From contig JAFVBC010000001.1 of assembly GCA_017480185.1 (NCBI GenBank), positions 53,271-117,270 of the forward strand: 64,000 nt of DNA. Reading direction: 5' to 3'. A program made the translations under genes and the position numbers. Below are positions 26,781 through 35,424 of the stretch, piece by piece. The DNA comes from Bacteroidales bacterium (GTDB taxonomy: Bacteria > Bacteroidota > Bacteroidia > Bacteroidales > P3). The notes under the pieces are model-generated. The model worked only from the letters and a program-made list of their open reading frames with translations. It was not told the origin of the DNA and searched no databases. Numbering within the stretch: position 1 is the first letter of the stretch; each line of letters starts with the position of its first letter.

Positions 26781-26917
26781 ATTGTCGGCAACAGGTATCT
26801 CTCCTCTTCTACAGTTCCTATCTCTGTATGGGGGAATTGTCGGCAACAGGTATCTCTCCTCTTCTACAGTTCCTATCCCTGTATGGGGGGATTGTCGGCA
26901 ACAGGTATCTTTCCTCT
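26781..26917. repeat. 55-bp tandem repeat, about 2.5 copies
   Basis: Copies at 26781-26835 and 26836-26890 differ at two positions; a partial copy runs from 26891 to about 26917. Each opens with attgtcggcaacaggtatct and ends ctgtatggggg. They are abutting tandem repeats without spacers. The remainder of 26664-27146 has the two terminators and no gene I can support. Confidence 0.9.
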
Positions 26918-27085
26918 TCCCCTCTTCCCAGTCCTAATGGGACTATTGCCTTGACCACCTCGGACATCTGCCAGCGGAGGTCATCGTAGCCTGCCACCGC
27001 ACAATTGCCCCTACCGTAGCCCAAATACCATTCGTTAACTGAATTAGAACTCTATACTATAGGGCTGACATTGGCATAATGGCAC

Positions 27086-27124
27086 AAAATAAAAGTCTGC
27101 CACAGCGTGGCAGACTTTTATTTT
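27086..27124. terminator. bidirectional terminator
   Basis: Perfect 18-bp stem (27086-27103 with 27107-27124) with AGC loop and T-rich flanks on both strands. It ends the coiled-coil gene on the minus strand. Confidence 0.9.
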
Positions 27125-27146
27125 GTTGTATAAAACTAAAAACTCA

Positions 27147-27881
27147 TCACTGCGACAACTGGCGATAGCGCTCAACCTCGTTCTCAACACCACGCACAGC
27201 ACCCTCTTTCTCACTGGCAGTGTTGCGGGCATCACGCAGTTTATCGTTGTAGCGGTCAATCTCGGATTGTAGCGACTGATTGTCTTTCTGAAGATCCTTA
27301 ATCTTGGACTGAAGCTTTTCAATTTCTTTCCTATTGTCCTCGATCTTCTTGGTATTCTTGTCGATGTCCTTTTCCAACGAAGCTACAGCCTTATTAGCCG
27401 ACGACAATTCCTTGTTGGCTTTTTTAAGGTTCGCCTCCTCTTGCTTCATGTTTTGCGCCGCTTCGTATTTAACAACATATTGTGCCAAGTAGGTGGTAAA
27501 TGCTTGCACACCTGGCAAAATAGCTGCTTGAGCAGCCACATTGTTGTTGTCTATGGCACATACATCCAACTGTGCCGTTTTGTTTTTGCCTTTTCCTTGA
27601 GGAGTAATGCGAGTGTAGAGATTGACCGTCGAAGCCGACACCTGCGGAACCACCTGTGCCAAACTTGCCACATAGCCCTCCTGCTTTTTTGTGTTCAGTT
27701 TTGCCTCTTTGAAGTAGGCATTGACTGCATCCTGCACCAACGATGGCGATTTTTCAATCGATACAGTGAAACCTGGCACCGACAGACTACCCACTTTGAG
27801 AGTTGTCGGCATAGCCGTTTGTGCCATCGCCATTGCTGCCATAGCCAGCATCATGGCAAAAGAAAAGAATTGTTTTTTCAT
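27147..27881 (-). CDS. secreted coiled-coil protein of unknown function
   Basis: 244 residues: signal peptide (about 1-21, ending MAMAQ), a globular region (about 25-135), then a long charged coiled coil (about 145-235) rich in Lys, Glu, Asp and Asn with heptad spacing. It probably sits in the periplasm or at the cell surface. I do not recognise the N-terminal domain. It is a single-gene unit, convergent with nqr, with its 5' end facing the long palindrome at 27988-28084. Confidence 0.75.
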   Translation of the reverse strand: MKKQFFSFAMMLAMAAMAMAQTAMPTTLKVGSLSVPGFTVSIEKSPSLVQDAVNAYFKEAKLNTKKQEGYVASLAQVVPQVSASTVNLYTRITPQGKGKNKTAQLDVCAIDNNNVAAQAAILPGVQAFTTYLAQYVVKYEAAQNMKQEEANLKKANKELSSANKAVASLEKDIDKNTKKIEDNRKEIEKLQSKIKDLQKDNQSLQSEIDRYNDKLRDARNTASEKEGAVRGVENEVERYRQLSQ

Positions 27882-27987
27882 AATAATGTCATTTACAGTG
27901 TTTAATAGTTATTAACAACGCATTGCGCAGCGCAAAGATACAGAAAAAGAGCAGAAGTACAAACCCATTTTATGGGTATCACATAGG

Positions 27988-28084
27988 GCACAAGTAAGGC
28001 CGTTCTTCAGTAGTTCTTCAGTTGTTCTTCAGTCAATGACTGAAGAACAACTGAAGAACTACTGAAGAACGGCCTTACTTGTGC
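27988..28084. repeat. 97-bp perfect palindrome built of 11-mers
   Basis: Arms 27988-28035 and 28037-28084 (48 bp each) are exact reverse complements around a single central A. The inner part of each arm is three 11-mers of the ttcttcagtNN type. It is directly followed by gccgaagttga, as is the palindrome at 60.9 kb. It lies in the divergent region between a minus-strand and a plus-strand secreted-protein gene. Confidence 0.95.
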
Positions 28085-28108
28085 CGAAGTTGACTCTATG
28101 CCATCTTT

Positions 28109-28537
28109 AACTCTTCCCCTACTGGCAAGGGGTGTTTTTTTTACTTTCTGATCCCCAACCGCCGTTAACTCTTCCCCCTTTGGGGAGGGGTTAGGGGTGG
28201 GTATTCCAATTACTGGACGGCGGTTTTTCCACACCCCTCTGTCCCCTCCCTCGGAGGGGATGCTTTTTCGCTTCATAATCCTCCTGCCACCAGTAACTCT
28301 TCCCCTCTGGGGTGGGGTTAGGGGTGGGTCTTTCATTTGCTGGACGGCGGTTTTTCCCCACCCCTCTATCCCCTCCCACGGAGGGGATGCTTTTTCGCTT
28401 CATAATCCTCCTGCCTCCAGTAACTCTTCCACTCTTGGGAGGGGTTAGGGGTGGGTCTTTCATTTACTGGATGGCGGTTTTTCCCCACCCCTCGGTCCCC
28501 TCCCTCGGAGGAGATGTTTTTTCGCATCTTGCATAAT
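28109..28537. repeat. 127-bp GC-rich tandem repeat, three copies plus a partial
   Basis: Full units start with taactcttcc at 28166, 28294 and 28421 (periods 128 and 127); a partial unit starts near 28109. Each unit pairs with itself: left ggggaggggttaggggtggg against right cccacccctctgtcccctcc, plus a smaller cctccctcggagg hairpin. Translations of the G/C runs give the PPLTPP-type peptide often seen in spurious Bacteroidetes proteins, so no gene is called. Confidence 0.9.
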
Positions 28538-28560
28538 TATAATGTTGAATATCAGCAATA

Positions 28561-28580
28561 TAAATAAATAAATAAATAAA
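28561..28580. repeat. (TAAA)5 microsatellite beside a promoter
   Basis: Five perfect taaa units end 3 bases before the -33 TTTG of the next gene's promoter. Confidence 0.9.
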
Positions 28581-28583
28581 AGA

Positions 28584-28615
28584 TTTGCTTTTTCGATTAT
28601 AGAAAATTATCTTTG
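28584..28615 (+). promoter_or_regulatory. Bacteroidetes-type promoter of the lipoprotein gene
   Basis: -33 TTTG at 28584-28587, 20-base spacer, -7 TATCTTTG at 28608-28615. Start codon at 28654. Confidence 0.8.
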
Positions 28616-28653
28616 CACAGATAACTTTATTCTAACAATAAAACCAAAACACC

Positions 28654-29331
28654 ATGAAAAAATTAAAAGTTATATGCCTTTTTGCTGTGGCGTGCATGCT
28701 GGCAGCAGGGTGTTTTCAGAGTAAGTACACTATGGTGCGTTATTGCATTCCGACCAAGAAGAGCCACAAGGCTATTGACAAGCGGAGCGACTACACTGTG
28801 CTGAAAGCCAGCGATATTAAACGAATGCTTGTTGACGACACCGAACACTATAAGGTTGCCATTGTTTACTCGGCATGCAACGGTTTTGGCATTAGGCAAC
28901 CCAAGAAAGACTACATGGAGTTTATACGCAGCCTTGACACAAACAAATGCAAAGTTTATTTCATCCTTAACGATTGCTCAACGGTGGCCTGGAACGACGA
29001 AGTGCTGAACGAAATTGGGGTGAAGACACGATACATTTTCCACGACAACGACGAGCGATACATCGACCTAAAAGATACAAAAGAAGGCCACGAGCACTGG
29101 ATAAACCTCGTTAACGACCTCTTCCACCCACAATATGCCGACATCGATGCCCAGACGGTGCCTATGGTGTTGTTTGTCAATCCACAGGGACAACTGAAAT
29201 GGGCAAAACACATCAATCAGAATGGCACAACCTATCGCCCATACGACCCCGTTGAGGCCAACGGCGATCTGAAGGCCGACCCCACAACGCTCGACTACAA
29301 TAGATTGGAGGTTGTAGACCACACAAAGTAA
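28654..29331 (+). CDS. lipoprotein with thioredoxin-like fold
   Basis: 225 residues with a lipoprotein signal peptide ending LAAGC (lipid on C20). About 60-200 shows a thioredoxin-like pattern: strand VAIVYSAC, strand KCKVYFILNDC, and a cis-Pro segment VPMVLFVNPQG. There is no CxxC redox pair at the usual place, so it may lack oxidoreductase activity. Single-gene unit with a well-formed promoter and terminator. The specific role is unknown. Confidence 0.75.
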   Translation: MKKLKVICLFAVACMLAAGCFQSKYTMVRYCIPTKKSHKAIDKRSDYTVLKASDIKRMLVDDTEHYKVAIVYSACNGFGIRQPKKDYMEFIRSLDTNKCKVYFILNDCSTVAWNDEVLNEIGVKTRYIFHDNDERYIDLKDTKEGHEHWINLVNDLFHPQYADIDAQTVPMVLFVNPQGQLKWAKHINQNGTTYRPYDPVEANGDLKADPTTLDYNRLEVVDHTK

Positions 29332-29361
29332 AGCATAGCTGGAGGGAAAGACTTAGACTTT

Positions 29362-29401
29362 GAGGTAGCGGCAGGCTTGCCTGCCGCTACCTCATTTTTT
29401 T
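29362..29401 (+). terminator. terminator of the lipoprotein gene
   Basis: Perfect 14-bp stem GAGGTAGCGGCAGG (29362-29375 with 29380-29393), CTTG loop, then ATTTTTTT. Confidence 0.92.
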
Positions 29402-29484
29402 ATTCTCACCATCGCCTCTAACCATTTGTGGTGAGTTTTTTTTCAAAAAAAAGAAAAAGCATGACTTCTGAAACACAAAATACG

Positions 29485-29492
29485 TAAATTTG
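29485..29492 (+). promoter_or_regulatory. -7 box upstream of frdC
   Basis: TAAATTTG fits TAnnTTTG, 44 bases before the frdC start. No clear -33 TTTG. Confidence 0.45.
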
Positions 29493-29536
29493 CAACCATA
29501 CAACTTTACATTGAAAATCGTAACAAGTTAAAAGAC

Positions 29537-30502
29537 ATGAACTTACCAAAAATTCACTCGATCACAAAGAAAATGTTTGTGGGGGCAGTGGGAGCATTTC
29601 TGCTGCTGTTCTTGTTGTTTCACATGTGTGCCAACCTGTGCATACTGCGCCACGACGATGGAGCATGGTATTCGGCATTTTGCCACTTTATGGGGACCAA
29701 CTGGATTGTGAAAGTATTTGAAGTGGTGTTGCTTGGAGTTATCGCTTTGCACATACTGCTCACCCTGTGGCTGGTGGTTACCAACCGTATGGCTCGCCCA
29801 CAACGCTACCACGAACGTCCACGCACAAAGACCCACACAAACTCGCGCTTTATGGCCTTGACAGGCATACTGATTTTTGTGTTGCTAATAGTCCACTTCT
29901 GCGACTTCTACTTTGTGAAACTCGGTTGGGTAAAAGGCGAATACATGGTGAAGACCGAAAAGTTGATTAACGACGATAGCGGCGAACTGCTGCAACTAAT
30001 GCAATATGCCGACCGTAACGGTTTTGACGGTGCAGCCCTGGTGGCCAACATTGAGAGCCAAGCTGAAGAATTTGGTTTCCAACCCAACAGCGAAGAGCTG
30101 CAGCTATTTATTGAAAATATCCGCAACAAAGCCAGTGTCATTGACATCATACTTCGAGCCGAAAAAGAGCAGAACTTTAGCCAAGACCACAAATGGGTAC
30201 GACATCTGACCTACGACGAGCGTAACACCCTGCGTCGTGTGATGCCCGAAAGCGACCCCGAGCCCGACTTCTACTTCATGGCTCGCGAAAAATTCAAGCA
30301 CGCCTACATGGTCATCATGTACCTCATTTTCTTTGTTGTTGTGTTTCTCCACATCAGCCACGCATTCCCATCGGTATTCCAAACCTTTGGTCTGAACAAC
30401 TACAAGTACAACGGCTTCATTGAGGTGCTCGGCAAAATATACTCATGGGTGATACTGATTGGTTTCTCTGCCGTGCCATTACTGGTATTCTTTGGCCTGT
30501 AA
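29537..30502 (+). CDS. frdC: succinate dehydrogenase/fumarate reductase cytochrome b subunit with insertion
   Basis: 321 residues, about 90-110 more than the usual Bacteroidales subunit. Five membrane helices at about 13-33, 58-80, 106-126, 254-277 and 301-320. His residues suited to bind two hemes are H29, H72, H120 and H272/H275. Between helices 3 and 4 (about 132-248) is a hydrophilic, mostly helical insertion rich in Glu, Asn and Gln that I do not recognise. The subunit anchors FrdAB and exchanges electrons with the menaquinone pool. First gene of frdCAB. Confidence 0.9.
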   Translation: MNLPKIHSITKKMFVGAVGAFLLLFLLFHMCANLCILRHDDGAWYSAFCHFMGTNWIVKVFEVVLLGVIALHILLTLWLVVTNRMARPQRYHERPRTKTHTNSRFMALTGILIFVLLIVHFCDFYFVKLGWVKGEYMVKTEKLINDDSGELLQLMQYADRNGFDGAALVANIESQAEEFGFQPNSEELQLFIENIRNKASVIDIILRAEKEQNFSQDHKWVRHLTYDERNTLRRVMPESDPEPDFYFMAREKFKHAYMVIMYLIFFVVVFLHISHAFPSVFQTFGLNNYKYNGFIEVLGKIYSWVILIGFSAVPLLVFFGL

Positions 30503-30560
30503 CACACCGCCATTGGCTATCATCACCCCACGTAAACGACATGAATAAAACAAAAGCATC

Positions 30561-32498
30561 ATGACATTAGATTCCAAAATACCCGAAGGTCCGTTGAGTG
30601 AAAAGTGGACTAATTACAAGGCATCGCAAAAACTGGTAAACCCTGCCAACAAGCGTAAGCTTGACATCATAGTGGTAGGCACCGGATTGGCAGGTGCTTC
30701 GGCAGCAGCATCGCTTGGAGCATTGGGCTTCAACGTTGACATATTCTGCATACAAGACTCGCCTCGTCGGGCTCACAGCATAGCAGCGCAGGGTGGTATA
30801 AACGCATCTAAAAACTATCAAAACGATGGCGACAGCGTGGAACGCCTTTTCAAAGACACCATCAAGGGTGGCGACTACCGCGCTCGCGAAGCCAACGTCT
30901 ACCGTCTGGCCGAGGTCAGCGGCGACATCATTGACCAGTGCGTAGCACAAGGTGTTCCATTTGCTCGCGACTATAGTGGTCTGCTCGACAACCGCTCATT
31001 TGGTGGAGCACAGGTGAGCCGCACATTCTATGCTCGTGGTCAAACCGGTCAACAATTGCTGCTTGGTGCTTACGGAGCATTGAGTCGCGAAATTGCACGT
31101 GGCACGGTGCATCTGCATGAACGCCATGAAATGATGGATCTTGTGGTGGTTGACGGACGTGCCCGTGGCATCATAGCTCGCAACCTCACAACAGGCGAGA
31201 TAGAACGCTATGCGGCCCATGCTGTGGTGCTGGCCAGCGGTGGCTACGGCAACATCTACTACCTATCCACCAATGCCATGAACAGCAACGGCAGTGCGGC
31301 ATGGGTGTGCCACCGTCGTGGTGCAGCCTTTGCCAATCCATGCTATGTTCAAATACACCCCACCTGCATCCCCGTGCACGGCGACTATCAGTCGAAACTG
31401 ACCCTTATGAGTGAGAGCTTGCGCAACGATGGTCGTATATGGGTGCCCAAGAAGAAAGAGGATGCCGAGGCCATTCGTGCAGGACAAAAAGGGCCTAACG
31501 ATATTCCAGAAGAGGAGCGCGACTACTATCTTGAGCGTCGCTACCCAGCCTTTGGCAACCTGGTGCCACGCGACGTTGCTTCGCGTGCGGCGAAGGAACG
31601 CTGCGATGCAGGATATGGTGTTGGTAGCACTGGACTGGCCGTCTACCTTGACTTTGCATCGGCCATTCAACGCTTGGGTAAAGATGTCATCGCACAACGC
31701 TATGGCAACCTGTTCCAAATGTATCAGAAAATCACCGATCAGAACCCCTACGAAGTGCCAATGATGATATACCCCGCCATTCACTACACAATGGGTGGCC
31801 TATGGGTTGACTACGAGTTGCAAACCACCGTTCAAGGATTGTTTGCAGCGGGAGAAGCCAACTTCTCCGATCACGGTGCTAACCGCTTGGGTGCCTCGGC
31901 TCTGATGCAAGGTTTGGCCGACGGGTACTTTGTGTTGCCATACACTTTGCAGAACTACCTTGCCGACCAAATTTATGTTGGCAAAATCAAAGCTGAAGGC
32001 CCAGAGTTTGACCAAGCAGAACAGGCAGTGAAAGAACGCATTGATAACCTAATGAATATAAAGGGAACAAACAGCGTTGACCACTACCACAAAGCCCTCG
32101 GACGCATTATGTGGGAATACTGCGGTATGGCTCGTAGCAAAGAAAGTTTGGCAACAGCCGAAAAAGAAATTGCAGCGCTGGAGGCCGATTTCTATAAAAA
32201 TGTTACCATCCCAGGCAAGACCACAGAGATGAATCCCGAGCTGGAAAAGGCTTACCGTTTGGTGGACTACTTTGAATTGGCACGTCTGATAGTGGCCGAT
32301 GCGTCGCACCGCGAAGAATCGTGTGGCGGTCATTTCCGCGTAGAGCATCAGACCGAAGACGGCGAGACACTTCGTGACGACCAAAACTTCATGTATGTGG
32401 CCGCATGGGAATATCAAGGCCATGACAAGCCCGAGGTGATGCACAAAGAGCCACTCAACTACGAGCACATCCAGATAGTTAAACGTAATTACAAATAA
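30561..32498 (+). CDS. frdA: succinate dehydrogenase/fumarate reductase flavoprotein subunit
   Basis: 645 residues, the usual length for the Bacteroidetes type-B enzyme. FAD is linked to a His in the HSIAAQGG motif (H72), preceded by the Rossmann [10 protein letters not shown] dinucleotide motif. Substrate-binding and proton-transfer residues fall in IHPTCIP and the [13 protein letters not shown] region. It reduces fumarate to succinate (or the reverse). Given aspA and the anaerobic gene set, fumarate reduction is the likelier direction. Ten bases before frdB. Confidence 0.96.
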   Translation: MTLDSKIPEGPLSEKWTNYKASQKLVNPANKRKLDIIVVGTGLAGASAAASLGALGFNVDIFCIQDSPRRAHSIAAQGGINASKNYQNDGDSVERLFKDTIKGGDYRAREANVYRLAEVSGDIIDQCVAQGVPFARDYSGLLDNRSFGGAQVSRTFYARGQTGQQLLLGAYGALSREIARGTVHLHERHEMMDLVVVDGRARGIIARNLTTGEIERYAAHAVVLASGGYGNIYYLSTNAMNSNGSAAWVCHRRGAAFANPCYVQIHPTCIPVHGDYQSKLTLMSESLRNDGRIWVPKKKEDAEAIRAGQKGPNDIPEEERDYYLERRYPAFGNLVPRDVASRAAKERCDAGYGVGSTGLAVYLDFASAIQRLGKDVIAQRYGNLFQMYQKITDQNPYEVPMMIYPAIHYTMGGLWVDYELQTTVQGLFAAGEANFSDHGANRLGASALMQGLADGYFVLPYTLQNYLADQIYVGKIKAEGPEFDQAEQAVKERIDNLMNIKGTNSVDHYHKALGRIMWEYCGMARSKESLATAEKEIAALEADFYKNVTIPGKTTEMNPELEKAYRLVDYFELARLIVADASHREESCGGHFRVEHQTEDGETLRDDQNFMYVAAWEYQGHDKPEVMHKEPLNYEHIQIVKRNYK

Positions 32499-32507
32499 AG
32501 AATCACC

Positions 32508-33266
32508 ATGCATTTCACCCTTCATATATGGCGTCAAGAAAACCGCCATGCCAAAGGCCATTTCGAGACCTACGAGATTGACAACATCTCGACCGAGTGC
32601 TCGTTCCTGGAAATGCTTGACCAGTTGAACGAAAAGTTAATCAACGACCATATCGCCCACCCCGTTTGCTTCGATAACGATTGTCGCGAAGGTATATGTG
32701 GCATGTGTGGCCTGTATATCAACGGTCGCCCTCACGGCAACGACGACGGCGTAACCACATGCCAATTGCACATGCGTCGTTTCAACGATGGCGACGATAT
32801 ATGGATTGAACCATGGCGCGCAAAGCCTTTCCCCGTGATACGCGACCTTGTGGTGGATCGCACCGCATTCGACAAAATTATACAATCGGGTGGCTATATC
32901 AGTGCTACAACAGGTGGAGTGCCCGATGCCAACAACATACTCATACCCAAGCACAAAGCCGACCAAGCAATGGATGCAGCTGAATGCATAGGCTGTGGTG
33001 CTTGCGTGGCCGCATGCAAAAACGCATCGGCAATGCTGTTTGTCAGTGCCAAAGTGTCGCACCTTGCCCTGTTGCCCCAGGGACAACCCGAAGCAATGGA
33101 TAGGGTACACAACATGGTATGTAAAATGGACGAGTTGGGATTCGGCGCATGTACCAATACTTACGCCTGCGAAGCAGAATGTCCTAAACAGATCAAAAGA
33201 CAAAACATTGCTCGTTTGAACAGGCAATGGATTGCTCAAGCATTTGGACGCGACAGAAAGAAGTAG
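32508..33266 (+). CDS. frdB: succinate dehydrogenase/fumarate reductase iron-sulfur subunit
   Basis: 252 residues. The [2Fe-2S] ligands are in [10 protein letters not shown] plus a later Cys (TTCQLH). The C-terminal half carries [13 protein letters not shown] and the [13 protein letters not shown] segment for the other iron-sulfur clusters. It moves electrons between the flavin and the heme subunit. Last gene of frdCAB, followed by a terminator. Confidence 0.96.
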   Translation: MHFTLHIWRQENRHAKGHFETYEIDNISTECSFLEMLDQLNEKLINDHIAHPVCFDNDCREGICGMCGLYINGRPHGNDDGVTTCQLHMRRFNDGDDIWIEPWRAKPFPVIRDLVVDRTAFDKIIQSGGYISATTGGVPDANNILIPKHKADQAMDAAECIGCGACVAACKNASAMLFVSAKVSHLALLPQGQPEAMDRVHNMVCKMDELGFGACTNTYACEAECPKQIKRQNIARLNRQWIAQAFGRDRKK

Positions 33267-33293
33267 GCCAGCCTCGTACTAACAAAAAACACA

Positions 33294-33330
33294 GTCCCTA
33301 ATACCACATTTGATATTAGGGGCTTTATTT
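33294..33330 (+). terminator. frd operon terminator
   Basis: Ten-bp stem (33294-33303 with 33314-33323, one G-U pair), then TTTATTTTTT. Confidence 0.85.
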
Positions 33331-33407
33331 TTTACAGAAAGGAGCTCACAAATAAAGGTATAAAGGTCAGCTTTTCAAGATGATAATCAAAAATATAAAA
33401 AAAACTT

Positions 33408-33438
33408 TTTGTTAATATTGAAAAAGAGTGTACCTTTG
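33408..33438 (+). promoter_or_regulatory. promoter of tRNA-Met
   Basis: -33 TTTG at 33408-33411, 19-base spacer, -7 TACCTTTG at 33431-33438, 22 bases before the tRNA. A textbook Bacteroidetes housekeeping promoter. Confidence 0.85.
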
Positions 33439-33460
33439 CATACGATTTCAGAAGAGTGTT

Positions 33461-33534
33461 GGCGGGATAGCTCAGCTGGTTAGAGCGCTGGATTCATAAC
33501 CCGGAGGTCATCAGTTCAAGTCTGATTCCCGCTA
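33461..33534 (+). tRNA. tRNA-Met (anticodon CAT)
   Basis: Cloverleaf: acceptor GGCGGGA with TCCCGCT (G-U at the first pair), D arm GCTC/GAGC, anticodon loop TTCATAA, T arm ATCAG/CTGAT. CCA is not encoded. The anticodon stem closes with an A-C mismatch. The elongator Met form is favoured by similarity to remembered Bacteroidetes sequences; an Ile form with modified C34 also has CAT. Confidence 0.92.
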
Positions 33535-33541
33535 CAAAGAA

Positions 33542-33586
33542 AACAGAGGTCTCGGAGTATAGTTACAAGAGACTTCTGTTTTTTGT
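33542..33586 (+). terminator. terminator after tRNA-Met
   Basis: Twelve-bp stem (33542-33553 with 33569-33580, one G-U pair), then a T6 run. Confidence 0.85.
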
Positions 33587-33608
33587 TGAATTGTCTTGAG
33601 AAATAGCA

Positions 33609-34703
33609 ATGCTATATATTCACATACCATTCTGTAAACGAAAATGCGCCTACTGCGCCTTTTATTCTGTAGCATCTACAGCAAAAGTTGATGACTATAT
33701 AACAGCATTGGTAACCGAGATTAAAAGTAGAGCAAACGAACAGCAAGGTCCACTAAAGACACTCTATATTGGTGGTGGAACCCCTTCGTTGCTTGCACCA
33801 CATCATATTGAGCGTATAATTCAGGCTGTTGAGCAAAACTTTGACACATCGCAGTTGCTTGAGTGCACCATAGAATGCAATCCAGAAGACCTCTCACAAG
33901 AATATGTACAATGGTTACACGACACTGGTTTATTCAATCGCATTAGCATCGGTGTGCAAAGTTTTGACGACAACGCTCTAAAAAGATTGAATCGTCGCCA
34001 CACAGGACAACAAGCCATTGATGCCGTATGGAACGCCTATCGAAATGGTTTTGATAATATCTCGATTGACCTGATTTATGGCTTGCCTCAAATGTCAAAC
34101 GAACAGTGGACTGATACACTGCACAACGCCTTATCACTGCCAATAAACCATATATCGGCATACAGCCTTTCCATTGATGAGGGAACTATATTTAATGTAC
34201 TCTTAAAACAAGGCAAACTGTTTTTGCCGACAGAAGACGATGTGTTGGAACAATACGACACACTGATTGATCAAACCGCAAAATATGGCTTTACACAATA
34301 CGAGATATCTAATTTTGCAAAAAGTGGCTGTGAATCGATTCACAATAGTAGGTACTGGCGCCATACCCCATATATTGGCATCGGAGCAGCCGCACATAGT
34401 TTTAGCGGTCGAATAAGGCGGTGGAATGTCGCAAACATTGACACTTACATAGATAAATTTGCCTTCGAAGAAGAATCGCTTACAGATGTTGACATCTGTA
34501 ATGAAACCATCATGTTAGGGCTGAGAACCAATCGGGGAATATGCATTAAAGATATTCCTGTGGATTGGCGAAAATACGTCTTACAAAAAGTTGAAAGATT
34601 TATAGATAGCGGACTACTTGAAAAATCGGTAGACTTTATAAAACCCAGTCGGATGGGTTTACTTCAAGCCGATGGCATAGCTCGAGATTTATTCGTCTCC
34701 TGA
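33609..34703 (+). CDS. hemW: HemW-type radical SAM protein
   Basis: 364 residues. The radical SAM [4Fe-4S] motif is C9-x3-C13-x2-C16 (HIPFCKRKCAYC), followed by the SAM-binding GGGTPS and the HemW-type GVQSFDD and NRRHT segments. HemW is related to coproporphyrinogen III oxidase HemN but acts as a heme chaperone. The fourth Cys typical of HemN (CxxxCxxCxC) is absent here, which supports HemW. Its last 15 bases overlap the convergent SPOR gene. Confidence 0.92.
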   Translation: MLYIHIPFCKRKCAYCAFYSVASTAKVDDYITALVTEIKSRANEQQGPLKTLYIGGGTPSLLAPHHIERIIQAVEQNFDTSQLLECTIECNPEDLSQEYVQWLHDTGLFNRISIGVQSFDDNALKRLNRRHTGQQAIDAVWNAYRNGFDNISIDLIYGLPQMSNEQWTDTLHNALSLPINHISAYSLSIDEGTIFNVLLKQGKLFLPTEDDVLEQYDTLIDQTAKYGFTQYEISNFAKSGCESIHNSRYWRHTPYIGIGAAAHSFSGRIRRWNVANIDTYIDKFAFEEESLTDVDICNETIMLGLRTNRGICIKDIPVDWRKYVLQKVERFIDSGLLEKSVDFIKPSRMGLLQADGIARDLFVS

Positions 34704-35132
34704 CGTTTCATCGTCAGGGGCATAATCAACCAATACTGGCGGTTCAGCATAAATATTGTCGCGCACAATATAGCCCTTGTACTCATCCTTTATTTCTTGA
34801 AGATACGCATACGCTTCGAGACGAGTGCGGAAATCACCTATCTTGACCTTAAAATTTGGCTCATCAAAAACGACATAGGCTCCTACCCCATCATGGCTTG
34901 CCAAAAAGCTGTCTCGCAGTGAGAATGAATTGTTTTTGGAATTGGCACCAGAAAAAGAAGCAATCTGTAAACGAAAACCAGGTATGGTCTTTACTCTACT
35001 ATTTAACTCAACATGTTTCCTAACCATACCACTAACGGCAGTATCTCCTTCAATAGAAAAAGACTGTGCCTCAACACCTCCCAATGAGGTTATAATAAGC
35101 AACAGAAAGCAAAAAAAATAGCGTTTCATCAT
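34689..35132 (-). CDS. secreted SPOR-domain protein
   Basis: About 147 residues from the ATG at 35132 (or 35129), which starts a signal peptide (MKRYFFCFLLLIITSLGG). The longer frame upstream has no signal-like character. About 50-130 forms a SPOR fold: PGFRLQIASFSG strand, helix, then VVFDEPNFKVKIGDF and the AYLQEIKDEYKGYIV helix-strand. SPOR domains bind peptidoglycan lacking stem peptides. The acidic C-terminal tail overlaps the hemW 3' end on the opposite strand. Confidence 0.85.
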   Translation of the reverse strand: MMKRYFFCFLLLIITSLGGVEAQSFSIEGDTAVSGMVRKHVELNSRVKTIPGFRLQIASFSGANSKNNSFSLRDSFLASHDGVGAYVVFDEPNFKVKIGDFRTRLEAYAYLQEIKDEYKGYIVRDNIYAEPPVLVDYAPDDETSGDE

Positions 35133-35159
35133 ACTAAGGTATATGTTGTTAAACATTTG

Positions 35160-35167
35160 CAAATGTA
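35160..35167 (-). promoter_or_regulatory. -7 box upstream of the SPOR gene
   Basis: TACATTTG on the minus strand, 27 bases before the start codon. Confidence 0.4.
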
Positions 35168-35249
35168 CAAAAAAACGTCTTGATATGGAGTCGAAAACAA
35201 AATACCCAATATTGGTTAGAAAGTGTGCATAAACGTGTGCAAAAAAAAA

Positions 35250-35281
35250 TTTCACTGATAAAACTATTGTACGTACCTTTG
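35250..35281 (+). promoter_or_regulatory. promoter of the rnf operon
   Basis: -33-like TTTC at 35250-35253, 20-base spacer, -7 TACCTTTG at 35274-35281. The leader of about 135 bases contains a small hairpin (CAGCCC-CAAT-GGGCTG, 35349-35364) of unknown purpose. Confidence 0.7.
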
Positions 35282-35424
35282 CAAGTGTCCAAAACGTAGA
35301 AAGTCAAAGCGTTTTTGGCCATAATAGTTTGAATAACAAAGCATAAATCAGCCCCAATGGGCTGCATTATTGGTTTATAAAGAGAACTGAAAAGAACTAA
35401 AAATATCCTAAAACAAATCAAAAC

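Noticed and set aside
26781-26917. Possible CRISPR array
   Set aside because: Repeats abut without unique spacers and no cas gene is near.
28007-28463. Short proteins with PPLTPP-type repeats
   Set aside because: They translate the GC-rich 127-bp repeat and the palindrome; no start signal or domain.
33461-33534. tRNA-Ile with modified CAT anticodon
   Set aside because: Sequence resembles the elongator tRNA-Met of Bacteroidetes; the Ile form usually starts with a different acceptor stem. Not fully excluded.
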